Of a stretch of 64,000 bases of DNA, positions 51,201-58,666 are shown one piece after another; position 1 is the stretch's first letter; each line of letters starts with the position of its first letter. The stretch comes from Dyadobacter sp. CY326 (lineage in GTDB: Bacteria; Bacteroidota; Bacteroidia; Cytophagales; Spirosomataceae). The notes beneath the pieces were generated by a model. The model did not search any database. It was not told where the DNA came from and saw only the letters and a program-made list of their open reading frames with translations. A program made the position numbers and the translations under genes. The stretch covers positions 496,001-560,000 of the forward strand of contig NZ_JAJUXI010000002.1 in the NCBI RefSeq assembly GCF_021390515.1, written 5' to 3'.

Positions 51201-52015
51201 GGGATCCATAAATCCGGATTGAGCTCGGTAAGCGGGAAAATGTGTTGCTTGATCGTGAACCGGCCTCCGTGCGGGCCGTAAGTGTAAGGCGGATGGTGCA
51301 TCGCAAAAACCACATGCTTGTTGCGGTATTTTCGCACTACATTTTCGAAAACAAATCGGAATTGCTCGCGGTTTCTGATCTCACAACCATCATTGATCTT
51401 CGAATCCCGGTCCCAATCCGTAAGCCACCATTGCGAGTCAACTACGATAATTACCACATTATCATTGAGTTCAATTGCTTCCGGGCCCGAGCAGCCGTCT
51501 AGCGGCAAGAAATAATCTTCGTAATCTTCCTTATTCTTGACGCCGCGCTTTTCGTTAATGTAATTGTCAACAAATTTTTCCTGCCGCTTCAAACCCTTCA
51601 CGCCCCATCCGCGCCAGTCGTGATTTCCAGGCAGGAACACGGGTCTTCCTTTGAATTTATCGAGTGTTTCCAGTTGCGAAGTGATCCGATATTCAGCCAC
51701 TTTCCGGTCGGAAGAATCCTCGGCAGGCGGCATTCCATACTCGTAAATATTATCGCCAAGGAAAATTGCCGAGCTGTTTTTGCTCTCCGTTTCAAGCTTT
51801 GTTTTGAGATATTCTAAGACCGGCGCACGGCTTTCCGGGGAGTCGTTTCCCGCATCCCCGATCAAATACATCGTGTGCTTCAAAACCAAATCGGGCGAAG
51901 GCGCGTCTTTTTCCCAATTTGCACCGTCTTTGGAAAACTGCGTTTTATAACTTGCGCAAGAGAAAATTCCTATTGCCAGAATGCCGATCATTACGATAAA
52001 AAGCGCTTTTTTCAT
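48227..52015 (-). CDS. Metallophosphoesterase / kinase-like / outer-membrane barrel fusion lipoprotein
   Basis: 1262 residues. The lipoprotein signal ends at GIFSC (Cys19). Residues about 50-400 are a calcineurin-type phosphoesterase with every metal motif: LIGDAGND, FLGDNIYEYG, LPGNHDW at 130-134, FAMHHPPYTYG and FASGHEHALQF. Residues about 430-770 resemble an atypical kinase fold: SLRLRDGEGKEYALRG, then RLFDFVIGDWDRHDDQW at about 619-635 and FRPIPRDRDQAFSMYDG near 655, matching the DRH and acidic metal motifs of FAM20/CotH/PI4K/HipA-like kinases. From about 925 to the end is a BamA/surface-antigen-like barrel (GGKQGLRGYRTERFYG, FGSFDYGRVWLD, final IGFWF). Last gene of the ppk1 operon, overlapping the previous gene by 4 nt. 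Activity is probably on phosphate-containing ligands at the outer membrane. Confidence 0.85.
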   Translation of the reverse strand: MKKALFIVMIGILAIGIFSCASYKTQFSKDGANWEKDAPSPDLVLKHTMYLIGDAGNDSPESRAPVLEYLKTKLETESKNSSAIFLGDNIYEYGMPPAEDSSDRKVAEYRITSQLETLDKFKGRPVFLPGNHDWRGWGVKGLKRQEKFVDNYINEKRGVKNKEDYEDYFLPLDGCSGPEAIELNDNVVIIVVDSQWWLTDWDRDSKINDGCEIRNREQFRFVFENVVRKYRNKHVVFAMHHPPYTYGPHGGRFTIKQHIFPLTELNPDLWIPLPGLGSISALFRATIGSKQDMANKHYKDLRTAVMAGAKKNGKFIFASGHEHALQFIENDGQAFIVSGSGSKTSPISLGKGSQFASAKLGYSTLNFYEGGETWTNFWEVTPDGKDAKLIFRKKINDKQTIERPDSAVAFTEYNAHRDSSSHFVTSNVVKPVGGFHKFLFGEHNRPLYVEKYPFPVLDLSKFKGGVIPVKQGGGNQTNSLRLRDGEGKEYALRGLTKDVSRFLPFPFNQMIAAKYLVEDNFLSTNPFAPLSLPVLAEAVKVYHTNPKLYYVPAQPALATYNALFGGTMTLLEERPDGKKWKEAAFFGNPDKIVSTPELVEEMLENAKNKVDEPWAIRTRLFDFVIGDWDRHDDQWAWSSVKQKDGTTLFRPIPRDRDQAFSMYDGLLTGVARLSLPFLKQLQSFSPEIQSLKWTTWSARLFDRTFLTQLSWEQWEEQAKFIQQHLTDEVINNAFAAWPDKAREISSPALIQNMKTRRDDLLKIARTHYEFVSAHVNVIGTEEEERIIVERLDEKRTKVSVYETGKDRKIKHLNYERIFDADVTEDINIYGNGDDDEFIVKGDVKKGIKIRLIGGLGTDLFADSSRVKSGGKKTFIYDDLRNNTVISGPETKDKRSALYRYNVYDRRSADSNYDITIPFPILGVNPDDGLLIGASASMTRYGFKKEPYASLQTFGGSYAFATKGFKLNYTGDFINAFKKFDFFLDTYYHGPTYAFNFAGIGNETERIVDNADFYRVRQSAFHVYPAIKKRFGGNAGFISLGPFFEISDIQPTGGRYITSGESGLPGDIFKTKTFTGGKFLFNFSSVDNIFSPHTGIRFNAGFDWTTNLQDNNNFGALRAKFSFYNSLDARENIILASQIGTGVNFGNGYEFFQMPTLGGKQGLRGYRTERFYGKSSLWHDTDLRIRLGSSYNPTLPLTYGLFGSFDYGRVWLDNDASESWHYSYGGGIWLAPVDILTLAVGAFIPKEKKEEKPRIAFQIGFWF

Positions 52016-52875
52016 CGGCTGATCTTTTTAAACTTCAGAACATTTCCTGCAAATAAATCATCGCCTTCATTGGAAATGTAAAGGTTTCCGGTTTTGTCAA
52101 AAGCAATTCCTTCTGGCTGAATAAACATGTTTCCATTCAGTAGATAAACCTCTTTCACTTTCCATTTGCTGTCCGTCACAACCATCATTTTGTTCACTGC
52201 GGAAATGATATACCAATCATTGGTGATCGGGTTTTTGGCCAAACCGGATGGTTTGAAACCTCGGGAAACTTTGCCCGTGAGCGCCTTGATTTCATCAACA
52301 TTGATAGCAAATGTTCCGGTTGCCTGCGTCGAATCTTTGTCTGGCTCCAAAATGTAACCGGTTACGCTGGCCTTGGCATTGTCCTGTGTGCAGCTTTTGC
52401 AGAGAATATAGATTTTCCCGGATTTTTCATCTCCATACATGCCTTCATATTCTCCTTTCGGCAATATTTTTTTGAACTCGTGCACTTGCTCAGGGTCTTC
52501 ATAAATGGCTTCCGAAAGCGGGAATGTGTATAAAAACCCATTGCTTTTCAGGATCACAACTTTGTCTTGCAAAATGGCAACATCTTCATAATCACCTTTT
52601 TTGGCAAACTTTGCGCTGTGTTGTCTTGGGTTGTCCCAGCCGAGGCGATAAAGCCTTCCGTCTTCATCCTGGACTGCATAAACGGTGTCCGCGCTTTGCT
52701 GATTGAATGCGATTCCCGAAATTTCAAACAGGCTTTCGGGCATGTTGAATTTGTCCGGGTCGCTGAGGTCGTAGTCTTTGTGAACTGCTTTTTCTTTTTT
52801 CGTTGAGTCGCATCCGCCAAGGGATATGCCCATTAAAGCCAGTAAACTTAGTTGCTGTAAAAATGTGGCCATCAT
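52012..52875 (-). CDS. SdiA-regulated-type beta-propeller lipoprotein
   Basis: 287 residues. The signal peptide ends with the lipobox SLGGC near residue 22. The mature protein is a six-bladed-type propeller (SLFEISGIAFNQQSADTVYA, GDYEDVAILQDKVVILKSNG, GEYEGMYGDEKSGKIYILCK, FKPSGLAKNPITNDWYIISA, IQPEGIAFDKTGNLYISNEG), matching the SdiA-regulated family (PF06977). Some relatives are proposed esterase- or phytase-like. It lies 7 nt after ppk1 and overlaps the next gene, so it is part of the operon. Its enzymatic role is unproven. Confidence 0.88.
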   Translation of the reverse strand: MMATFLQQLSLLALMGISLGGCDSTKKEKAVHKDYDLSDPDKFNMPESLFEISGIAFNQQSADTVYAVQDEDGRLYRLGWDNPRQHSAKFAKKGDYEDVAILQDKVVILKSNGFLYTFPLSEAIYEDPEQVHEFKKILPKGEYEGMYGDEKSGKIYILCKSCTQDNAKASVTGYILEPDKDSTQATGTFAINVDEIKALTGKVSRGFKPSGLAKNPITNDWYIISAVNKMMVVTDSKWKVKEVYLLNGNMFIQPEGIAFDKTGNLYISNEGDDLFAGNVLKFKKISR

Positions 52876-52882
52876 GATTGTT

Positions 52883-54916
52883 TCATATCGTTTTCAAATC
52901 GGCTGTTTCCTGAGACAACAGCCTGTAAATTGCTTCTTGTGAGCGGATTAATGGTTGTGATTTTGCTATGGCAACATTGTTCAGTTCGCTGTCGATGAAC
53001 ACGGCTTGCACATTGTCCTGCCATTGCAATTCAATGATTTCCGTCAGCCGCTCCTTTAATTTTGGGTTATAAATTGGAAAACACACTTCAATGCGGCGGT
53101 AAATGTTGCGGTTCATCCAGTCAGCGGAGCCCATGAACACTTCGGGCTGGCCATTGTTATGAAAAATGAAAATGCGTCCGTGTTCCAGAAACCGGTCAAC
53201 AATCCGCTTAACAGTGATATTTTCACTTTGCCCGGCCACGCCCGGCACAATGCGGCAAATGCTCCGGACTATCAGGTTGATCTTTACACCTGCATTAGAA
53301 GCTTCATACAATTTGTTGATCAGCACTTCTTCTTCCAGATTGTTCAGCTTAATGGTGATTCCCGCAGGCAAGCCGTTGCGCACATTCGCTATCTCACGAT
53401 CCAGAAGTTGGAGGAATTTTCCCAGTAAATTAAATTGCGCCACGAGTAAATGCTGAAATGCAATCAGGTCGGAGCTGTCGGGTTTTTTCTTTTTGCTCAA
53501 AAACCGAAACAGCGTTTCCGCTTCTGCCAACATGGGCTGATGCGCGGATAGCAGAATGTGGTCGGTGTAAAATTTCGCAGTGCCTTCATTGAGATTTCCT
53601 GTTGCCAAAAGGCCCAGATAGGGCGCTGCTGCATGTTTTCTTTTGACCAATGCAAGCTTTGCGTGCACTTTAAGCGCATTCACGCTATGCACAATTTTCA
53701 CTCCGGCTGACTTCATTTTTTTGGCCCAACGAATGTTGTTAGCCTCGTCAAACCTTGCTTTCAACTCCACGAGCACAGTCACTTTCTTCCCATTTTTTGC
53801 TGCGCTAATGAGTGCAAAAGCAATTTTGGAATCATGCGCCACCCGATACATTGTGGTGTAAACTTCCTCTACGAGCGGATTGATCGCAGCTTCGTTGAAA
53901 AACCGCAGAATGGTGTCATAGCTTTGGTAAGGCGCATGCACCATTAAATCTTCCGAGGTTATGGTGTCAAAAAGGGAAGTGTTTTCATTCACATTTGCGC
54001 CCGCGGTTGCAGGCGGCCATGCTGGGTAAGTCTGCGCGGGCGGACTTACGGGCAATGACGCAAGATCTTTAAGGTTATGATAACGCCCTCCCTGAACCAC
54101 AGAAGCACTTTTCAAGTCCAAAGACACGATAATGTTCTGGAGGTGGCGCAATGGCAATCCAGGTTCATACAACAGCCGAGTTGCGTATCCGAGCTCGCGC
54201 TTATTTAGTTGTTTCTCAAATTTTTCGGCAACGTCGTCGCCATCTTCGTCCATCATATCCAGCTCAGCATCGCGGGTTATCTTGATGTTGAATGACTGAA
54301 TTTCAATGGCTTCGGGGAACAGACTTTTGAGGTTGTGTTTGATAATGTCTTCCAGAAAAACAATGTGATCCTGTTTGTCTCGGGTGATTTTCAAAAACCG
54401 GTTCAAATTGCCTGTGGGAATGTTGACCAAGGCAACATGCTCTTCATCCGGTGGAAATCGCAGGATTGCGACAAGATAAAGCTGATTGTTTTCGGGGAAG
54501 AAAGGCGCGTTTTTTGTCAAAAAAACAGGTTGCAGAAAACCCGCAACCTGCGCAAAAAAATATTGATTGACAGCACCAAGAATGCTTCCCGGAACGCCAT
54601 CTTTATAACAAAAATTGACGCCCAGATTAGCCAATTCAGGAATGACGGACTCACGTAAAATCTGCCCGAATGCATTCTGCTGCCTATCAATGATTTCGCC
54701 AGCCTTGCTATAAGCGTCCTCATCCTGATCCTGAATGGATTTTTTCTTCAAATAGGGCATCCTTACCCGGTAAAACTCATCGAGGTTGGAGGAATAAATC
54801 GAAAGAAAACGAATTCGTTCCATTAGTGGAACCACCTCATTAGCAGCTTCCTGCAAAACGCGACCATTGAAAGTGAGCCAGCTGATGTCCCTGTTGAAAT
54901 AGCGAAATTGTGCCAT
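52883..54916 (-). CDS. ppk1: Polyphosphate kinase 1
   Basis: 677 residues, full length. PPK1 reversibly transfers the gamma phosphate of ATP to a polyphosphate chain. The N-terminal FNRDISWLTFNGRVLQEA is diagnostic. The catalytic domain includes HAPYQSYDTILRFFNEAA, the autophosphorylated His near 418 in NALKVHAKLALVKR, and the second His near 585 in RIFIFHNNGQPEVFMGSADW. The Mg-binding TMYRVAHDSKIA and KARFDEANNIRWAKKM segments are kept. Gaps of 6 and 7 nt to its neighbours place it in the middle of a five-gene operon. Confidence 0.97.
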   Translation of the reverse strand: MAQFRYFNRDISWLTFNGRVLQEAANEVVPLMERIRFLSIYSSNLDEFYRVRMPYLKKKSIQDQDEDAYSKAGEIIDRQQNAFGQILRESVIPELANLGVNFCYKDGVPGSILGAVNQYFFAQVAGFLQPVFLTKNAPFFPENNQLYLVAILRFPPDEEHVALVNIPTGNLNRFLKITRDKQDHIVFLEDIIKHNLKSLFPEAIEIQSFNIKITRDAELDMMDEDGDDVAEKFEKQLNKRELGYATRLLYEPGLPLRHLQNIIVSLDLKSASVVQGGRYHNLKDLASLPVSPPAQTYPAWPPATAGANVNENTSLFDTITSEDLMVHAPYQSYDTILRFFNEAAINPLVEEVYTTMYRVAHDSKIAFALISAAKNGKKVTVLVELKARFDEANNIRWAKKMKSAGVKIVHSVNALKVHAKLALVKRKHAAAPYLGLLATGNLNEGTAKFYTDHILLSAHQPMLAEAETLFRFLSKKKKPDSSDLIAFQHLLVAQFNLLGKFLQLLDREIANVRNGLPAGITIKLNNLEEEVLINKLYEASNAGVKINLIVRSICRIVPGVAGQSENITVKRIVDRFLEHGRIFIFHNNGQPEVFMGSADWMNRNIYRRIEVCFPIYNPKLKERLTEIIELQWQDNVQAVFIDSELNNVAIAKSQPLIRSQEAIYRLLSQETADLKTI

Positions 54917-54922
54917 GAATGA

Positions 54923-56149
54923 TCAATGTTCAACCAGGATGGAAGCGATAATGAATGCCAGCACAGAAACCACAATCCCAAACATAAACACGTTGTAAGC
55001 GATGCGCAGCAACCTGTATTTCCGACCCAGCACAACGCCTTGCGAATAAACGTCTTTCGTCAAGCTGCCGTAAAGGAAATCGCGGTCGTTCATCATGCGC
55101 TGCATGCCATTGGAATAATCGCTGAACGACATTCTATAAAAGTTGCCGAAGAACAGCAAATTGACATCTTTCGTATCAATGTCCTCCTGCGTGAATGTGC
55201 CGTGCGGAATGGTCGGCCGCGTGGCCAATATGGAGAAAACCATGGTGACCATACAAACAGTGAGGAGCAGCATGGTTGGAATGATCAGATAGGTGTTGTC
55301 TTCCAGCTTGCGGATGAGGATACTCAGCAACACAGAGATGATGATCGAAGTCGTTGTGATCATGATATGTGACTTATTATCAGCCATATCGCTCAGCCGC
55401 TGGTGGTTATTGGAGCTGATCCGGAACATGGTTTCAATTCCTTTATCGGGCCGGTCGTTTTTTTGTTTTTTATCAACCATTTCCGGAATTGCATTGGCAA
55501 AGACGGATTCGGCGTATGCAGGACTTGCCGGCGCTTCTTCTTCTACGGAAGTTTCAAGCTCCTTTTCTTTCAGCTTCGCAATGTTCTTTTGCTTCTGCTT
55601 GTCGAGCAGATCGCGACAAAAATCGGTGTGAAAACGATGCGATTCCAACAATGCGATCGTGCTTTTCCGCCATTCAGCCTTATCTATTTTCCTGCCCAAC
55701 CGCTGCTCTGCTTCCTTGCGCACGAGCTTGTTCCAGTCGGTGAAGTCTGTCGTGCCAAAATGGAACAGATCTGCGTCGCAAACGACTTGTTGCAGGAAAT
55801 TCTTTGGATTTTGCGGCCATATCGTGGCCAGAATACAACCTTTGACCTCAGCTATCACGCTCTCATCTATTTCCTCCGAAGCCAGGAATGATGCCGCAAG
55901 CTCGGCACCGCGCTGCTCATGACCTGCTGCTTCGCCACTGCTGTAACCGGTGTCGTGAAACCACGCGGCCGTCACCACAATGAACGTTTCCTTGTCCTCC
56001 AGCCGGTAATGATTTGCGATTTTTACAGCATTGGAAACGACGGCTTCGGTGTGCACCAGATTGTGGTAATTCAGTTGTGCCAATTCTTTTGTTGCAAAAA
56101 AATGGTGGACATGATGCCTTACCTTATCAAGCCGATGGTTGTAATTCAT
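54923..56149 (-). CDS. HD phosphohydrolase fused to a PycTM-like (DUF5706) membrane domain
   Basis: 408 residues. The N-terminal HD domain (about 10-190) has all metal residues: HNLVHTEAVVSNAV, AAWFHDTGYSSG near 64, GHEQRGAELAASFL and VVCDADLFHFGT. A charged linker (KQKNIAKLKEKELETSVEEE) follows. Residues about 235-408 match the Pycsar effector transmembrane domain: FRISSNNHQRLSDMADNKSH, two adjacent helices (IMITTTSIIISVLLSILI; TYLIIPTMLLLTVCMVTMVF), a cytosolic stretch with NLLFFGNFYRMS, and a last helix near the C-terminus. PycTM proteins in Pycsar defence respond to cCMP or cUMP; no cyclase of the known type is adjacent. It precedes ppk1 by 6 nt. Confidence 0.88.
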   Translation of the reverse strand: MNYNHRLDKVRHHVHHFFATKELAQLNYHNLVHTEAVVSNAVKIANHYRLEDKETFIVVTAAWFHDTGYSSGEAAGHEQRGAELAASFLASEEIDESVIAEVKGCILATIWPQNPKNFLQQVVCDADLFHFGTTDFTDWNKLVRKEAEQRLGRKIDKAEWRKSTIALLESHRFHTDFCRDLLDKQKQKNIAKLKEKELETSVEEEAPASPAYAESVFANAIPEMVDKKQKNDRPDKGIETMFRISSNNHQRLSDMADNKSHIMITTTSIIISVLLSILIRKLEDNTYLIIPTMLLLTVCMVTMVFSILATRPTIPHGTFTQEDIDTKDVNLLFFGNFYRMSFSDYSNGMQRMMNDRDFLYGSLTKDVYSQGVVLGRKYRLLRIAYNVFMFGIVVSVLAFIIASILVEH

Positions 56150-56184
56150 ATAAAATTAAATTTTTGAGTAGCGCTTCTATTATT

Positions 56185-58578
56185 TCAGCTCCATTCGGAT
56201 TGGAGATTCACTCCTATCCGCAAGGCTTTGAGGCCGATAACCCCCTGTAACTCTTCCAGATCCAGGAATTCCAGATCATCGTTTAATGTCTTCTTTTCTT
56301 GCAGATAGCGGATATAACCCACATATTCTTCGGCAGATTTACTATTAAAATAAACCAATGCAATCTTCCCGGGCTGTGTAAGCCGTTCGCCAGTGCCTTT
56401 GACATGAACTTTGTCAATTCTTTTCTTAATAACCTGATAACGAATGTTATATGCGCCTTCCACGTCAAACCGGCGTTCGTCATCACGGAAACTGATGTCA
56501 ATGCTGCTGGAATGGATGAAAATCAGTTGGGTTGTCTGCAACGGTTTTTCCATTTGCGGAATGAGCGCATTGGTGATTTTGGCAATGGCGGCCATGGAAG
56601 TAAGCTGCCATAACCGGATGTTTTTGAGATAAAGCTCACTGAATTTCCGCTCCGGCTCAATGGACTGACCAATGTAAATGTCGTATTCAATCCCGTCCGT
56701 GCGGAATTTTTCAAAATAACAAGGATAGGATTGCTGAATTTCCTTACGGAAAAGATCCAGATAAAGATTGACAGATGCATTCACTTTCTGCATGGAAGCT
56801 TCGAGTGCGCGCCGGTTCGAGTAAGCAGCGCCGGTCAGCTCGTCTGTTATTTCAAAATATTTGTCAATAACACTGATCAATTCGTCGCTGTCATCCGCTT
56901 CGCCTCCGGCAACAGGCTGCAACATATTGGCTTCTTTAAAATGGATCAAAAACGGATGTGCCTCTAATTCAAGGAAATCGCGCACCCGCATTTCGTCGCT
57001 GTCCGTCGCATCGTCATCGATTTCCTGGATCCATTTTTTGCATTTATAAATCATTTCATCAGCCAGCCCGAAGCCCAGCTTTTGCTTCAAAGTCGTAAAC
57101 GTTTCTATCAATAAATCAAATTGTAAGTGCAAATCATCTTTGAGCGCTGCATTTCTTTCGAGCGTTGAATTTCTGATGTCGACGGCTCCATAAAGCGGGA
57201 AAACATTGCGAAAGTGGATATTTTCAATGGTCGCTGACGGCACATTCATTGCCTTATTCCGCAGATAATGCCAGGCCGTTTCCCTGAAACGCCATTGCAC
57301 GGCCGGTTGCAACGAGGTAAATTTCTCACGGATCACATTGTCGATTTCAATGTTGAATTCATCAATGTAATTTTTCATCATTTGCGCAATGAGCGGCAAC
57401 GCCGTGTCCAGCCGCGCCAGCACGCGCTCGTCGATGGTCTTTTTTGCCTTGGAATAAACTTCGAGCACACCAACTGCCTTGTTATCATAATAAACCGGGA
57501 GCATCGCGTACGCTTCAACGCCGTCTTCTTTCAATATGCGAATGAAATCATGGCTGTCTTCCATGGCCAGGTTGCGCATGAAAAGCACTTTTGGCGCCTG
57601 AAAATATTGGCTGGCCATGGAAAGATACATTTCTTCTGCCCGATCATCTTTGGTGGCGGCCGTCATAAGCTTGCTGAAAAGCACAGTGCTCCTGTCAAAG
57701 ACAAGCTTGTTGTTGACGCGCAAAACGGCCATCACCCCGAAATCAATGTGCGCATTGCCAACCAGCATTTTCAGCGCATTGGTTACATTTTTGAAATAGG
57801 CCTGCGGGTCGTAGGAAGCGCGGTTAAGGATTGTGTTTTTGATTTGCTCCACTGCGTGCTCGGCCGTGACGTCGGTTAGTGTGATGATGGAAAAACCTTC
57901 AAACCGGAACATGGAGAATGGCAAAAGGCGCATTAAAACCGAAACGTCATTGGATTCCAGCATTTGCTTGCGGATCGCTTCCAGATCGAGCTCGGGAAGA
58001 CTTCCTTTTGCATAAACATCACAAAAACGGGTGTCCAAAACGCCGCGATAATATTTTTGCAGGCCACTAACGTCGTCGGTCAGCGTAAGGATCATGTCAC
58101 TTTGTGGCAGAGGCGGAAAATGATAGAGCCGTTCGAGAATAAACGAATACAGCTTTTGCATTTTTTGCTTCACATTCACGCCGCCGTCGTCCACAATGTC
58201 ACAGCGGACATGGCCTGTTGTCGTATCGGTAAGGAGATTGTAAAAGCCTGACGTTCCGTAAAATACGACCGGACTTACCGGTGCACTCAACGCCCAAAAA
58301 ATTTCATCTTCATTGGCGACAGGCGGCATGAGCATGCCGTAAACCAAACCCAGTTCTTCCCTGAAATTGCCGATATCTTTGAGTTCGATATCAGCCGAGA
58401 ACGCTGGATTCGCCTTGAGCGTATCCAGTGCCATCGAGAAGAATGTTTTCTTGACTGTCTTTTCCTGTCCTGCTTTTTCTTCCAGGAAGCTGATAAACTT
58501 TCTGAATGAAATGGAAGAATCAACTTTTTGGAGACCGTATGGCGTATCTTGAACTACATCAATGATAGTCGGTTCCAT
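56185..58578 (-). CDS. Large GAF-domain protein of unknown output
   Basis: 797 residues, soluble, no membrane segment. A GAF-like domain is seen at about 265-415 (HIDFGVMAVLRVNNKLVFDR, DGVEAYAMLPVYYDNKAVGV). The part after it, about 455-520, contains FPLYGAVDIRNSTLERNAAL with Asp467 and, 40 residues later, GFGLADEMIYKC. This loosely resembles the two-Asp layout of class III nucleotide cyclases, but the match is weak and the usual second-half residues are not evident. The C-terminal 200 residues are a conserved-looking mixed fold (IYIGQSIEPERKFSELYLKN, FRDDERRFDVEGAYNIRYQV). First gene of the ppk1 operon, 35 nt ahead of the HD-PycTM gene. Likely a sensor. Confidence 0.82.
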   Translation of the reverse strand: MEPTIIDVVQDTPYGLQKVDSSISFRKFISFLEEKAGQEKTVKKTFFSMALDTLKANPAFSADIELKDIGNFREELGLVYGMLMPPVANEDEIFWALSAPVSPVVFYGTSGFYNLLTDTTTGHVRCDIVDDGGVNVKQKMQKLYSFILERLYHFPPLPQSDMILTLTDDVSGLQKYYRGVLDTRFCDVYAKGSLPELDLEAIRKQMLESNDVSVLMRLLPFSMFRFEGFSIITLTDVTAEHAVEQIKNTILNRASYDPQAYFKNVTNALKMLVGNAHIDFGVMAVLRVNNKLVFDRSTVLFSKLMTAATKDDRAEEMYLSMASQYFQAPKVLFMRNLAMEDSHDFIRILKEDGVEAYAMLPVYYDNKAVGVLEVYSKAKKTIDERVLARLDTALPLIAQMMKNYIDEFNIEIDNVIREKFTSLQPAVQWRFRETAWHYLRNKAMNVPSATIENIHFRNVFPLYGAVDIRNSTLERNAALKDDLHLQFDLLIETFTTLKQKLGFGLADEMIYKCKKWIQEIDDDATDSDEMRVRDFLELEAHPFLIHFKEANMLQPVAGGEADDSDELISVIDKYFEITDELTGAAYSNRRALEASMQKVNASVNLYLDLFRKEIQQSYPCYFEKFRTDGIEYDIYIGQSIEPERKFSELYLKNIRLWQLTSMAAIAKITNALIPQMEKPLQTTQLIFIHSSSIDISFRDDERRFDVEGAYNIRYQVIKKRIDKVHVKGTGERLTQPGKIALVYFNSKSAEEYVGYIRYLQEKKTLNDDLEFLDLEELQGVIGLKALRIGVNLQSEWS

Positions 58579-58592
58579 TATTTTGTTTTGTT

Positions 58593-58654
58593 AAAACGCG
58601 TTGGCTGGGTGACGGGCCATTAAAATTCCGCGTTTTTTATCACACTGCCAACGC
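58593..58654. promoter_or_regulatory. Two mutually exclusive hairpins before the GAF-protein operon
   Basis: On the minus strand, GCGTTGGC (58654-58647) can pair with GCCAACGC (58605-58598), and AAAACGCG (58636-58629) can pair with CGCGTTTT (58600-58593). The two 3' arms share bases, so only one stem forms at a time. TTTT follows the first stem. This looks like an attenuator, or a terminator of the upstream dehydrogenase gene. Confidence 0.4.
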
Positions 58655-58666
58655 TAAACGTTTAAA

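Noticed and set aside
54923..56149. A complete Pycsar phage-defence operon.
   Set aside because: The effector-like domain is present, but no recognisable uridylate/cytidylate cyclase is next to it and the neighbours are polyphosphate and envelope genes.
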